Assembly: GCA_044226845.1 (NCBI GenBank)
Contig: JBGAGG010000008.1
Span: 1-64,000 of the forward strand
Length of the DNA stretch: 64,000 nucleotides
From: JAFDZO01 sp044226845
GTDB lineage: Bacteria; Bacteroidota; Ignavibacteria; Tepidaquicellales; Tepidaquicellaceae
Direction of reading: 5' to 3'
Numbering within the stretch: the stretch's first letter is position 1; each line of letters opens with the position of its first letter. The position numbers were made by a program, and so were the translations under genes. Shown one piece after another: positions 25,922 through 34,615 of the stretch. Below the pieces are notes generated by a model. That model searched no databases. It worked only from the letters and a program-made list of their open reading frames with translations, and was not told where the DNA came from.

Positions 25922-27382
25922 ATGAAAATCTTTACACTCAGTGTATTATTTTGTCTTTTTGTGACATTAAACTTACCTGCGCAATGGATAAGGCAGTCAG
26001 CTCCGGGCACAATATTTTTTCTTAACTCAATCAATTTTTCTAATACTAATACCGGCATTTCAACGGGCTGGGGAATTGATATGCAAAATCCGAACACAAC
26101 ATCACGCGCTCTTTATACAACTAACGGCGGCACAACATGGCTGAATGCATCAGTCCCCGATTCATCACGAGCAATTGTTTCCGTTCAATATATCACACCT
26201 CAGATTGTATATGCTACAGGGGCAATGAATGTATTTACAGAAAAATCTTTTAGCAATTTTAATGAAATTGCTAATTTCAATAACAACGGAATACCGATAG
26301 ATATTTATGAAAACGGAATAGAATTTTCAACAGGTGCATTTTTTAAATCTACTGACGGCGGTAAAAGCTGGAATAAATACGGTACAATGCCTGCAGATTG
26401 TTACTATGTAACATACTGTGACTTTATAGATGCTAATACCGGGATGGCTATAGGAAGCATAATGGATACCAATACAAATATTCAGACAAAAATACTTAAG
26501 ACTACAGACGGCGGATTAACCTGGGTTAAAATAATGAATGACCTCATAGTAAGAGATTTAAGTTCAATCAATTTTGTAAATGAAAATACAGCTTTTGCCA
26601 CAGGGTTTGAATTTAATGGAACACATGAATTAAGCTCAATAATTAAAACAACTAACGGCGGTATGAACTGGACAAGCATATCAAGAAATTCAGTTAAATA
26701 TACAAAGGTACATTTTATAAATAATAATACAGGATATGTTTCCGGAACAAATTTTGCCGGAGCAATAATTCTGAAGACAACAAACCAGGGCAGCAGCTGG
26801 AACACTATTTATACACGCGACTCTTTAATATTGGAAGGCATTAACTTTTTTGGTGAAAGCGGAGTGGGAATTGCATACGGTGAGAAATTTTATACCGGAG
26901 ATAATTACGTACCCTCTGTATTAAGAACTACAGATTTTGGCGCGACCTGGTCTTTACAAACAATCAGTGAAAGCGCTCCCAATGTAAATGTTACATCAAG
27001 CGTAATGATAGATAAGTATAACTATTACATTGCAGGCGGAACATTTCAGGATGGAAGAATTTACAACACTAGGAACGGTGGAAGCACTTCAATCAATAAT
27101 AATGGAGGCATTGTAACATCAGATTATTCATTGAGTCAGAATTTCCCTAATCCGTTTAATCCGACAACATCAATAAAGTTTAACTTACCTGTGAAAAGTA
27201 ATGTAACTTTGAAAGTATATAATGGGCTTGGAAAAGAAATCATTGAGCTTGTGAATGGACAAAAAACAGAAGGAAGTTACGAAGTTAAATTTGATGCTTC
27301 ACATCTGCCAAGCGGAGTTTATTATTATAAAATGGTATCAGATAATTTTTCTGATACAAAGAAAATGATTTTGGTTAAATAA
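25922..27382 (+). CDS. Secreted YCF48/BNR-repeat protein with T9SS sorting domain (paralogue 3)
   Basis: Third tandem copy, 486 aa, with signal peptide MKIFTLSVLFCLFVTLNLPAQ. Repeats of the form TTNGGTTWLN, FKSTDGGKSW, LKTTDGGLTW, IKTTNGGMNW and LKTTNQGSSW are followed by SQNFPNPFNPTTSI and HLPSGVYYYKMVSDNF, the T9SS type A domain. It differs from copy 2 mainly by an Asn-rich insertion before EFSTGAFFKSTDGG. A small ORF follows 14 bases later and appears co-transcribed. Confidence 0.88.
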   Translation: MKIFTLSVLFCLFVTLNLPAQWIRQSAPGTIFFLNSINFSNTNTGISTGWGIDMQNPNTTSRALYTTNGGTTWLNASVPDSSRAIVSVQYITPQIVYATGAMNVFTEKSFSNFNEIANFNNNGIPIDIYENGIEFSTGAFFKSTDGGKSWNKYGTMPADCYYVTYCDFIDANTGMAIGSIMDTNTNIQTKILKTTDGGLTWVKIMNDLIVRDLSSINFVNENTAFATGFEFNGTHELSSIIKTTNGGMNWTSISRNSVKYTKVHFINNNTGYVSGTNFAGAIILKTTNQGSSWNTIYTRDSLILEGINFFGESGVGIAYGEKFYTGDNYVPSVLRTTDFGATWSLQTISESAPNVNVTSSVMIDKYNYYIAGGTFQDGRIYNTRNGGSTSINNNGGIVTSDYSLSQNFPNPFNPTTSIKFNLPVKSNVTLKVYNGLGKEIIELVNGQKTEGSYEVKFDASHLPSGVYYYKMVSDNFSDTKKMILVK

Positions 27383-27396
27383 AGTACACATACAAA

Positions 27397-27603
27397 ATGA
27401 AACTACTTATTCTGATATTATTATTTTTTATCTGCGCAGCTTTTATTTCTTTCACGTTCTTTAAACCGGAAGAAAATAATACAATGAACACTTCAGCTCA
27501 GAAAACAAAATTTGAAAGTTATTTCACTCAATATAATCCTGAATTTTACTCCAATGGAATTGTGAAATCATCTTTCATACACGAAGTAAAATACAGCCGC
27601 TGA
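27397..27603 (+). CDS. Small secreted or membrane hypothetical protein, 68 aa
   Basis: Short protein with an N-terminal hydrophobic helix (LLILILLFFICAAFISFTFF) and a polar 45-residue tail. It may be a lone signal-anchored peptide or the remnant of a longer gene; I recognise no family. Its position 14 bases after paralogue 3 and before a strong terminator suggests that it is expressed with that gene. Confidence 0.5.
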   Translation: MKLLILILLFFICAAFISFTFFKPEENNTMNTSAQKTKFESYFTQYNPEFYSNGIVKSSFIHEVKYSR

Positions 27604-27637
27604 ATTTGGGAACTTGTAAAAATTCCATATAGACATA

Positions 27638-27673
27638 AAAAAACCTGCTTCGTTATTCACAAAGCAGGTTTTC
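27638..27673. terminator. Bidirectional terminator
   Basis: AAACCTGCTT pairs with AAGCAGGTTT around a CGTTATTCAC loop, with an A-run before and T-rich sequence after. It lies between the convergent ends at 27603 and 27696. The loop resembles those of the hairpins at 48.9 and 50.8 kb. Confidence 0.85.
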
Positions 27674-27695
27674 TATTTTATAAAAACTGTATTAC

Positions 27696-29174
27696 TTATT
27701 TATTCGGAGTCGGAGCGCTTTGTAATGCATTCATAAATGATTTAGCATCTGCGTTTTCCGGTTCAAGCTCAAGAACTTTTGTAAAATTCTTAATTGCCTC
27801 TTCCTTATACTTATCTGCATCTGCAGCATTATTTGCATTCACTGCCTCTTTCCTCTTATCATAAGCTATTACACCGATGTAAAAATATCCAAGTGCATAT
27901 GTCGGATCTTTTTGCAATAGAGTATTAAATGTTGCTGTAGCGTCATCAAGTTTTTTATCCTGATATTGAGCTACGCCTTTTGCGAAGTAAACCGTTACGT
28001 TTGGTGTGTTCATAGCAATTGCCTTATCAAAGCTGGTAATTGCATCGCTGTAATTTTTTTGAGCTAAGTATACTTTTCCTTTTTCAAAAAATATTCTGTC
28101 TTCTTCAGGGTCAAGAACTGCTGCTTTATCAAATACTGTAAATGCCTTTACTGTATCTCCCATTGCTAAATTTATTTTAGCAATATTGATGAAGTCTTCA
28201 ATTTCAAGAAAATCATCAGGTACTTTTGCATAAAAACCTGCTGCTGTCTGATATTCTTTTTGTTCAAAATCTATTGTTGCCTTAATTCTGTTAGCGCCTT
28301 CGTCATTAGGGTCAGACTTAAGTACTTCGTCAATTAATGCTTCAGCTTTTTCTTTTTCACCAAGGTAGTACAATATTTTTGATTTGTAAGATTTACCGTC
28401 TAATGAAGAAGGTCTTAGAGTTAAATACTTATCAATATTTTCTAAAGCTGTTTTATAGTTCTCGTTAAAATATAAAAGCCTTGCTGCTTCAAAATACGGA
28501 TCTGCAAAATTCGGGTCCATCTGTTCTGCTGCAATATACTGGTTTAAAGCCTCTGTATATTTTTTTTGTTTGTAATAAATTCTTCCAACGCCGTATGTTG
28601 CAATCGCACTCTTTGAATTAAGATTCAAAGCTTTTTTGTAATTATCCAGTGCAGGACCGTATGCTCTTCTGTAATAGTAAGCATCGCCAAGACCTGCATA
28701 CACATCTGCGTTTTCCTTGCTGATAGTTGTTGCAAGAGTTAACACTCTGATTGCATCATCTACTTTTCCTGCAAGCGAATAGTTCGTTCCCTGTGAAATA
28801 AGAACTGAAATATTTTCGTTATCAAGCTTTGCTGCTTTTTTATAATACGTATCCGCTTTATCATATTGCTTTTTTGCGCTGTAAATATCTCCTAATGTTT
28901 TAAGAGCCATTACACCTTCATCGTCTTTTGCCAATGCTTTATTAAGATATGTTTCAGCATCTTTAAGGTTACCTGTTTTATATAAAGCAAGTCCGTAAAG
29001 ATAATTTGCATCATAGCCGTTGTCTGATTTCACAACATCTTTCAGCGCGTTAACTGCGCCTACGTAATCACCTTTTTTAATAAGCCCTTCAGCCTTATCT
29101 ACCTGTGCAAATAAACCCGAAGCTGTAAACATAATAGCTAAAACAAACAGTGTTAGAATTTTATTTATTTTCAT
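27696..29174 (-). CDS. Periplasmic tetratricopeptide-repeat protein
   Basis: Secreted 492-residue protein: signal peptide MKINKILTLFVLAIMFTASG ending ...LFAQ, then about a dozen TPR motifs covering nearly the whole length (for example GDIYSAKKQYDKADTYYKKA, GVGRIYYKQKKYTEALNQYI, GKVYLAQKNYSDAITSFDKA). It is probably a periplasmic scaffold. It is the last gene of the TonB / small membrane protein / PstS-like / TPR operon (18-base gap), suggesting that it works in the same envelope complex. Confidence 0.88.
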   Translation of the reverse strand: MKINKILTLFVLAIMFTASGLFAQVDKAEGLIKKGDYVGAVNALKDVVKSDNGYDANYLYGLALYKTGNLKDAETYLNKALAKDDEGVMALKTLGDIYSAKKQYDKADTYYKKAAKLDNENISVLISQGTNYSLAGKVDDAIRVLTLATTISKENADVYAGLGDAYYYRRAYGPALDNYKKALNLNSKSAIATYGVGRIYYKQKKYTEALNQYIAAEQMDPNFADPYFEAARLLYFNENYKTALENIDKYLTLRPSSLDGKSYKSKILYYLGEKEKAEALIDEVLKSDPNDEGANRIKATIDFEQKEYQTAAGFYAKVPDDFLEIEDFINIAKINLAMGDTVKAFTVFDKAAVLDPEEDRIFFEKGKVYLAQKNYSDAITSFDKAIAMNTPNVTVYFAKGVAQYQDKKLDDATATFNTLLQKDPTYALGYFYIGVIAYDKRKEAVNANNAADADKYKEEAIKNFTKVLELEPENADAKSFMNALQSAPTPNK

Positions 29175-29192
29175 TTCAATTATATGTATTAA

Positions 29193-30167
29193 TTAATTTA
29201 ATTGTATAGTTTGCACCGGCTGACTTACGGGCACTAACCCGTTCTTCATTACAACTTTTTGTCCTTCAGGCTTCAGCAGATAAGTCAGAAATCCTGTTGT
29301 TAATCCTATTCCCAGATCGCCTGTTATAAGATAAACATAACGTCTGTAAGGATAAGGCTGAGCATCATTTGCAAGATATCCCTGATGGAACTGTATGAAA
29401 TCTTTTTGAAAGCCTGTATCGGTAATCCTCGAAACACGAAGAGCTTTTACAGTTGCATCAAGCGAATCCATATTTCCTGCAGAGAGCCATGACATATTTA
29501 TTATACCGATTGCATTTGGATTTTCTCTTACCATCTGAAGCATCTGTGTGCTTGTTGAACATACAACTGCTGCAGTGGAGTATTCCATTTTTTTCATCAC
29601 AGAGTCTTTAACATAATTGTAAACAGATGAGTTCTGCCTCTGTATAAAAAGTTTTATGTTACCTTTTGAACCGCTGAAATAAGATTTTGTTTCAGAGTTC
29701 TGTGTTTCATTCTGAGATTTTATATCCGTCCAGTTTTTGTATTCACCGGTAAAAATTTTCTGCAGGTCTTCTGAAGTAACTCTCAGAACAGGATTAGCGG
29801 GGTTTACAATGAAACCAATACCATCTATAGCAAACTGATATTTCTTGAACTCAAGTTTGTTATCTGCAATAATCTTTTTTTCTTCGTCATTAAAATCTCT
29901 TGTAACTGCAATTGTTTTGGTTTTGCCGTTTATCAGATCTGCGATGCAGTTAGAAGCAGGCATTGTAGATAAAAACAATTTAGCTTCGGGGTTAAGTCTT
30001 TCGAACTCCTCTTTTTCTTTTTTCATCAAAGGCTCAATGTTTTCATCAACGCCAATATCTAAATTGCCGGTAATTGCCTTTGATTTTATTTTATCGAATT
30101 CACATCCGGAGAGGGTAAGACTAAAGAAGAGTGTAACTACTAGGGTGTGTAAAATAAATTTTATCAT
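29193..30167 (-). CDS. PstS-like substrate-binding lipoprotein
   Basis: Lipoprotein of 324 aa (lipobox LSGC, Cys22) of the PBP-like phosphate-binding family. It has FAIDGIGFIVNPANPVLRVT, then LQKIFTGEYKNWTDI, IKLFIQRQNSSVYNYV and NAIGIINMSWLS. It differs from the true PstS in this window (41727-42788), lacking GSGGG and RTDGSGTT, so phosphate as ligand is not assured. It lies in an operon with tonB rather than with ABC permeases. In related genomes such proteins accompany TonB systems; I infer a role in outer-membrane uptake or sensing. Confidence 0.8.
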   Translation of the reverse strand: MIKFILHTLVVTLFFSLTLSGCEFDKIKSKAITGNLDIGVDENIEPLMKKEKEEFERLNPEAKLFLSTMPASNCIADLINGKTKTIAVTRDFNDEEKKIIADNKLEFKKYQFAIDGIGFIVNPANPVLRVTSEDLQKIFTGEYKNWTDIKSQNETQNSETKSYFSGSKGNIKLFIQRQNSSVYNYVKDSVMKKMEYSTAAVVCSTSTQMLQMVRENPNAIGIINMSWLSAGNMDSLDATVKALRVSRITDTGFQKDFIQFHQGYLANDAQPYPYRRYVYLITGDLGIGLTTGFLTYLLKPEGQKVVMKNGLVPVSQPVQTIQLN

Positions 30168-30193
30168 AATTCATTTCCTTCTCAATTTTGTTC

Positions 30194-30445
30194 TTATTTT
30201 CTTTTCAGAAGCTTTTCAGTCTGCTTCTTCATTTCTTCACGTTGTTCTTCCATCTTTGCGCTTTTCATTTTGTAATAGGTATTTAACAATCTGAAAATTG
30301 CCCATGCAGCCAGGCATCCGCCTAATACCATTGTAGTGCTTTTTTCTGCCCGGGTAAGAAAAACTCCTGTCATCATAAGAACTCCGGCAATTAAAATTAA
30401 GCCGGATGATACTAAACTTATAATGACAGAAGTATTTGAATTCAT
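30194..30445 (-). CDS. Small two-helix membrane protein, 83 aa
   Basis: Two hydrophobic segments (SVIISLVSSGLILIAGVLMM and TTMVLGGCLAAWAIFRLL) are followed by a charged helical tail, MKSAKMEEQREEMKKQTEKL, likely a short coiled coil. I know no named family. It sits between tonB (17 bases) and the PstS-like gene (26 bases) and may be a structural partner of that envelope complex. Confidence 0.6.
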   Translation of the reverse strand: MNSNTSVIISLVSSGLILIAGVLMMTGVFLTRAEKSTTMVLGGCLAAWAIFRLLNTYYKMKSAKMEEQREEMKKQTEKLLKRK

Positions 30446-30462
30446 TTATCTCGTAAAATTAA

Positions 30463-31314
30463 TTATTCTTTCTTTTCTTCGTCATCGGCTTTCTTTTTTG
30501 TTCCGAGACTGAATTTAAAAGGAACGTTTACATAGCATCTTACAGGTTGTCCGCCTTGTAATGCAGGGGTGAACTGTAAGTTCATAATTTTATCCTGAAT
30601 TTCGCTGTGGAATACATCAGGTCCGCTGATACCGGCAACTCTGATAATTTCACCGCTTGTTCCTACTAAAATTTTTGCTACGCATGTACCTTCAACACTT
30701 GATTGTCTTGCAATTTCAGGGTACTTCATTGAGCTTCTTACTGAGCCAAGATTTACAGCTACAGGAGCTTTTTCCACTTCAAAAGACTGGAAATCTTTTT
30801 TCTTCTCTTCTTTTTTTACTTCCTTAGTTTCAACTTTCTGTTCAACTTTTTTCTGCTCAAGCTTTCCTGTTCCGTCCCATGTTACTTTGCTTGGGTCGTC
30901 TGTTCCTGTTGATGCAACGGGAACTTTAACTTCATCTAGTTTTTCCTGTGTCTTTGTTGTTAAAACTTCTGACTTCTCTTTAGCTACCGGTTCAGGTACA
31001 AGAGCTTCCAGATCTTTTAAAGCAACTTTTTCAGGAATTTCAGGTTCAGGCGGAGGAGGGATTTCTTCACTTGTAGGAGGAGGTAAATCCAAGTCCTGCA
31101 ATGTAATTAATCTCTGCTGATTTTCTTTTTCTGCTTCTATGTTTGCCTTAATCTTATTGTAAGCAAAAACACTTCCGATAAGAACGAAAGCAAAAATAAT
31201 TGCCATCATCAATCCGCGGGTAGCGAATTTCTGATAGAGGGCAAGAAGTTCAGGTGCCCCGTATGTCATTTTTCCCAAGGGCTTTACTTCCTGTGTATCT
31301 GTTGCGGTTGCCAT
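30463..31314 (-). CDS. TonB family energy transducer (copy 1)
   Basis: TonB carries proton-motive energy from the inner membrane to outer-membrane receptors. Features in order: a short cytosolic start containing TYGAPELLALYQKF, a transmembrane helix at ~32-52 (GLMMAIIFAFVLIGSVFAY), a Pro/Glu-rich periplasmic spacer (PPPTSEEIPPPPEPEIPEK) and a C-terminal TonB domain (YPEIARQSSVEGTCVAKILV ... LQFTPALQGGQPVRCYVNVPFKF). It opens a four-gene operon with the small membrane protein, the PstS-like lipoprotein and the TPR protein. ExbB and ExbD genes are not present nearby. Confidence 0.9.
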   Translation of the reverse strand: MATATDTQEVKPLGKMTYGAPELLALYQKFATRGLMMAIIFAFVLIGSVFAYNKIKANIEAEKENQQRLITLQDLDLPPPTSEEIPPPPEPEIPEKVALKDLEALVPEPVAKEKSEVLTTKTQEKLDEVKVPVASTGTDDPSKVTWDGTGKLEQKKVEQKVETKEVKKEEKKKDFQSFEVEKAPVAVNLGSVRSSMKYPEIARQSSVEGTCVAKILVGTSGEIIRVAGISGPDVFHSEIQDKIMNLQFTPALQGGQPVRCYVNVPFKFSLGTKKKADDEEKKE

Positions 31315-31440
31315 TTTTTAACCTCGCAAGTTTTTTATTTTAAAAATCTTAAAGAAATCTCTAATAGATTAAACTAATCTATTGACGTAATGTTCCTCTT
31401 GCCTGCAAAATAAAGAAGAAAAACCATAAAATCTATTGAT

Positions 31441-31460
31441 AAATTGTAATATTACAATTT
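31441..31460. promoter_or_regulatory. Perfect 20-base palindrome upstream of tonB copy 1
   Basis: AAATTGTAATATTACAATTT is an exact inverted repeat about 127 bases upstream of the tonB start at 31314. It sits in the 311-base gap between the two tonB genes, which otherwise shows only the hairpin at 31569. It is the size and symmetry of a dimeric regulator site, but no regulator is identified. Confidence 0.45.
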
Positions 31461-31561
31461 TTTTACAAGGTTTTTCTACATTGTTTTTAACAGTAAGGAA
31501 TGGTAAAAAGTTGTGTAAAATTTAATATTATAATCTCTGTTTTTATAACTTCAGTTAAATA

Positions 31562-31593
31562 AAAAATTCCTCTCCCCTTTTATCAGGGAGAGG
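31562..31593 (-). terminator. CCCTCTCC-family hairpin acting as terminator of tonB copy 2
   Basis: On the minus strand CCTCTCCC pairs with GGGGAGAGG and is followed by AATTTTTTATT, about 30 bases past the stop of tonB copy 2. The same arms belong to the dispersed palindrome family. Confidence 0.75.
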
Positions 31594-31625
31594 ATATTTA
31601 TGTAATAATATATGCTGTTAAATGA

Positions 31626-32462
31626 TTATTTTAAATTGAATTTAAATGGAACATTTACATAACATTTTACAGGCTGTCCTCCCTGCAAAGCAGGTGTAAA
31701 CTGTAAATCCATAATCTTTCTTTCTATTTCACTATGGAATACATCGGGTCCGCTTATGTTTGATACTTTCAGTATCTCGCCTGTTGTTCCTACTAATATT
31801 TTTGCAACGCATGTTCCTTCTACACCTGATGATAATGCAATCTCAGGATATTTCATCGAACCTCTTACTGAACTAAGATTTACCGGCACAGGAGATTTTT
31901 CAACTTCAAAAGAGTTGAAAGTTTCTTTTACAGGTTTCTTCGGTTCTTCTTTTTCTATCTTCTCTTCTATTTTCGAATTTGTGTTTTCATTTATATTAGA
32001 TGTCACTTCATTAATATTCTCTGTACCTTTTGAACCAACGTTTTCCGTAGGTACATTTTCAAGTGCCTGCTGTGTTTTAGTTGTCAACGCTTCAGATTCC
32101 TGTTTCGCAACAGGCTGAGGCACAAGTGCAGCTAAATCTTTTAGCTTCACTGTCTGCTCTGCTTTCGGAACATCTAGAGGCGCAGGCGGAGTTTCAACAA
32201 CTTCCTGCTTCACAGGCAAATCATAGTTCAACAATATAATTTCTCTGTTATATTCTTTTTCATCATTACCTGTTGCGTGGAGCGAATTGTAAGCTGCTAC
32301 ACTCCCTATCAATAATAGAGAACATACTATTGCATACATCAATCCGCGGAATGCGTATTTCTGATACAATGATAAGAGCTCAGGAGCTCCGTACTTCATG
32401 TTAATAAGGGGTTGTTGTACTTCTTTTTTTACTGTAGCGGTTTTCATTTTGAACCCTCGCAA
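31626..32462 (-). CDS. TonB family energy transducer (copy 2)
   Basis: Paralogue of the preceding tonB, 278 aa, with the same layout: KYGAPELLSLYQKYAFRGLMYA, one transmembrane helix, a proline/Glu/Asn spacer, and a C-terminal domain (YPEIALSSGVEGTCVAKILV, QFTPALQGGQPVKCYVNVPFKF). The spacer differs most, with Asn-rich VTSNINENTNSKIEEK. It appears to be transcribed alone. Two transducers may serve different receptors; this is inference. Confidence 0.88.
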   Translation of the reverse strand: MRGFKMKTATVKKEVQQPLINMKYGAPELLSLYQKYAFRGLMYAIVCSLLLIGSVAAYNSLHATGNDEKEYNREIILLNYDLPVKQEVVETPPAPLDVPKAEQTVKLKDLAALVPQPVAKQESEALTTKTQQALENVPTENVGSKGTENINEVTSNINENTNSKIEEKIEKEEPKKPVKETFNSFEVEKSPVPVNLSSVRGSMKYPEIALSSGVEGTCVAKILVGTTGEILKVSNISGPDVFHSEIERKIMDLQFTPALQGGQPVKCYVNVPFKFNLK

Positions 32463-32616
32463 TAGTTTAATTATTTGTTTAAAGTGTTAAGGGATTAAAC
32501 TATGGCTATTGGGAAATGTTCCGTTAGATTAGTGAGTTTTGATGGATGTGCCAGAGCAAGGGGAGGTAAGTTCGAACTATAAATTATAATTTGCTTTTCC
32601 CTTTAACCCCTCCCTG

Positions 32617-32639
32617 CCCTCCCCTTAGTAAGGGGAGGG
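32617..32639. repeat. CCCTCCCC-type palindrome
   Basis: CCCTCCCCTT AGT AAGGGGAGGG is a perfect 10-base-arm hairpin in the 294-base gap between EthD and tonB copy 2. It is a variant of the dispersed CCCTCTCC family, with no T-run on the side that would terminate a gene. Confidence 0.65.
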
Positions 32640-32675
32640 TTACAAAACAACTTATACATATCCCTGGTGAAAGCT

Positions 32676-32711
32676 TAAAAAAAATCCGTTCCAGACAATT
32701 CTGAAACGGAT
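32676..32711 (-). terminator. Terminator of the EthD / L,D-transpeptidase transcript
   Basis: On the minus strand ATCCGTTTCAGA pairs with TCTGGAACGGAT across ATTG (one mismatch), followed by a run of Ts. It lies 45 bases past the EthD stop. Confidence 0.88.
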
Positions 32712-32756
32712 CTAAAATTTACGTATACCTAACAACTGAAAACCATCAACTAAGAA

Positions 32757-33053
32757 CTAATCTTTCAGCTCTGCAATATGCATTTCAACAAAATCTTTTG
32801 CGAAAGACATTAAGTTTTTTGCTGCCGCTCTTCCTTCTGCTGAACCCATTGCTGCATTAAGTGCATCTTCATTTTCAAAATACATTTCTGCGCATAAAAA
32901 GTATTTATTTGCTCCGAGGCTTTTAATATTATATACTTCTGATTTTATTAAGCCGGGCATTTGTTTTGCCAGCGGAAGATGTTCGTTATTATATTTTTCT
33001 AAAAAGTCCTCTTTATTTTCAGGAGCTTTGTAAAGCGCTACAAGTTTTACCAT
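32757..33053 (-). CDS. EthD family protein
   Basis: A 98-residue dimeric alpha/beta-barrel protein (ferredoxin-like fold) of the EthD family. It starts VKLVALYKAPENKEDFLEKYNNEHLPLAKQMPGL, the classic EthD opening with the conserved HLPL. The C-terminal part contains ALNAAMGSAEGRAAAKNLMSFA. Members are linked to ether degradation or act as small oxidoreductase-like accessory proteins, but most are uncharacterised. It lies 14 bases after the L,D-transpeptidase gene and shares its terminator; a functional link is not obvious. Confidence 0.88.
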   Translation of the reverse strand: MVKLVALYKAPENKEDFLEKYNNEHLPLAKQMPGLIKSEVYNIKSLGANKYFLCAEMYFENEDALNAAMGSAEGRAAAKNLMSFAKDFVEMHIAELKD

Positions 33054-33067
33054 TATAAATTATTTTT

Positions 33068-34255
33068 TTAATTTTGTGTAGAGTTTGTTGTTGAAGTAGG
33101 AACATACACTTTCTTTGTAGGCGGATAGTAAGGCAATATTCCTATAGGATTAAGAAAATATTTTTTTACCATCTCATCAGGCGGTGAAGTAGTAGCAACA
33201 TTTTTTTTCTTATCTTTGGTATTGCTTTCATTGCTTACCAGTTCTGTTTCATTATTCTTATCATTTTCCGTGATAATAGGTACTTCTGAATTAAAGATGT
33301 CAATATTTACAGAACGCTCACTCAATTTATCCGACACTTCAGAAATAATCAGTTCCGGTCTTGGCAATTCCTGCTTGTTTGGTATTTCTCTATCGTAAGC
33401 AATGTAAATCCCCTGTTTGGGAATTATCTTCGGGTCCACTACAAAGTATTTTCTATCATTAACATAGTATTTACCGCTAAGAATATTATATAAATTTTCA
33501 GCTAGCATTTTTCTGTATTCGTCGGGTGTAAACTGCTGCTTACTTGCATCATAATCTTTCGGAGCAAAACCGACTGTCCTTGCATACTTTCCTTTGTGAG
33601 CTAATACAATAGTGCCAAGCTCTACATCGCCGAACATCTTTTTAACATCGTCATGCTTCATCCTTATACATCCGTGAGAAGAAGGTCGCACGCCTAAATG
33701 CTGGTAATAGCCTGTGCCGTTGATTGAATGAAAACCGATACCCTGATTGAACGGCATAAAGTGATACATATCTGCATTATCAAACTGAGATGATTCGTGA
33801 TGCTCTTCTTTTACAAAAATAGCAAAAAGTCCCGGGCGTGTTTCAAGTCCTTTATCAAGAAATTTATTTCCTGAGGAGACGGGATATTTATCAATCTTGC
33901 CGTTTCTCCAGTGAACATATACCATCTGTTCGTGAATCCTCAGCTCAAGCCAGTTATCTTTATCAGTGTATACAGTATCCATAAGTCCCTGTGCCAGATC
34001 TTCTTCAGAAACTATGTTGTAATCTCCTTTAAAGATGGTTGAGTTAACTTTAGTCTCTGTGATGAATTTGTTTTTAACAAAGTCTCCTGAGTTAGCCAGA
34101 ACATCACCGCTGAAAAATCCGGCCAGAATAAAAATCATAATTAGAGATGGAAGTCCGTAAACAATTAATGATGGACTTTTCTCTTCGTAATATTCGCTTT
34201 CCCTTAAATCAATTTCGGGATAGCTTTCGATATTTTCTAAGTCGGAATTTTGCAT
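33068..34255 (-). CDS. L,D-transpeptidase (YkuD domain)
   Basis: Cell-wall enzyme that cross-links peptidoglycan stem peptides or attaches proteins to them. A membrane anchor lies at residues ~32-49 and the catalytic YkuD domain at ~100-215. The active-site set is visible: H176 in GIGFHSING, then SSHGCIRM with H194, C196 and R198. The C-terminal ~180 residues are outside the domain: KKYFLNPIGILPYYPPTKKV near the end, preceded by an Asn/Lys/Glu-rich linker. At 395 aa it is longer than minimal family members. Confidence 0.9.
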   Translation of the reverse strand: MQNSDLENIESYPEIDLRESEYYEEKSPSLIVYGLPSLIMIFILAGFFSGDVLANSGDFVKNKFITETKVNSTIFKGDYNIVSEEDLAQGLMDTVYTDKDNWLELRIHEQMVYVHWRNGKIDKYPVSSGNKFLDKGLETRPGLFAIFVKEEHHESSQFDNADMYHFMPFNQGIGFHSINGTGYYQHLGVRPSSHGCIRMKHDDVKKMFGDVELGTIVLAHKGKYARTVGFAPKDYDASKQQFTPDEYRKMLAENLYNILSGKYYVNDRKYFVVDPKIIPKQGIYIAYDREIPNKQELPRPELIISEVSDKLSERSVNIDIFNSEVPIITENDKNNETELVSNESNTKDKKKNVATTSPPDEMVKKYFLNPIGILPYYPPTKKVYVPTSTTNSTQN

Positions 34256-34417
34256 ATCAATTAAAATATCAAAAATTTAAAAAAAATTCCCTATAAAAGG
34301 AATTCCTAAGAATTAAAAGTAAGTTAGTTCCTTTTTAGTCCAAATGGACTATATTTCCTAAGTTTTTTAATATATATCTTAATTTGATTGTAAAGTTAAA
34401 ATAAAAATAAAATCCTG

Positions 34418-34615
34418 ATGAAAAAAATTTATGGTCCTTTTTTCTGCGTAAATAATTTATGGCACTGGAATAAAGCATGCGCTGATTTCCCGAAAGATAC
34501 TCTTCCTGAAGCAATGATAAGTACTGTCTTACCCAAAAGCTCAGAGCTTTGCAATAATTGCCTTACTCTTGATAGAGAAGAGGCAATCAAACATCTGAAA
34601 AAGGAACTGCATTAA
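34418..34615 (+). CDS. Small Cys/His protein, possible zinc ribbon (paralogue A)
   Basis: A 65-residue protein: MKKIYGPFFCVNNLWHWNKACADFP ... SELCNNCLTLDREEA. Together with its paralogue at 35404 it defines the pattern KIYGPF-x5-N-WHW-x3-C-x2-FP-...-ELC-x2-C-x2-LD. The conserved His (in WHW) and three Cys could bind one metal ion. I know no named family. It stands alone on the plus strand, 313 bases before the LuxR-type HTH gene. Confidence 0.65.
   Translation: MKKIYGPFFCVNNLWHWNKACADFPKDTLPEAMISTVLPKSSELCNNCLTLDREEAIKHLKKELH

Noticed and set aside
29845..30294. Open frame of 149 codons on the + strand
   Set aside because: Antisense to the PstS-like lipoprotein and small membrane protein; Ser/Leu-rich shadow.
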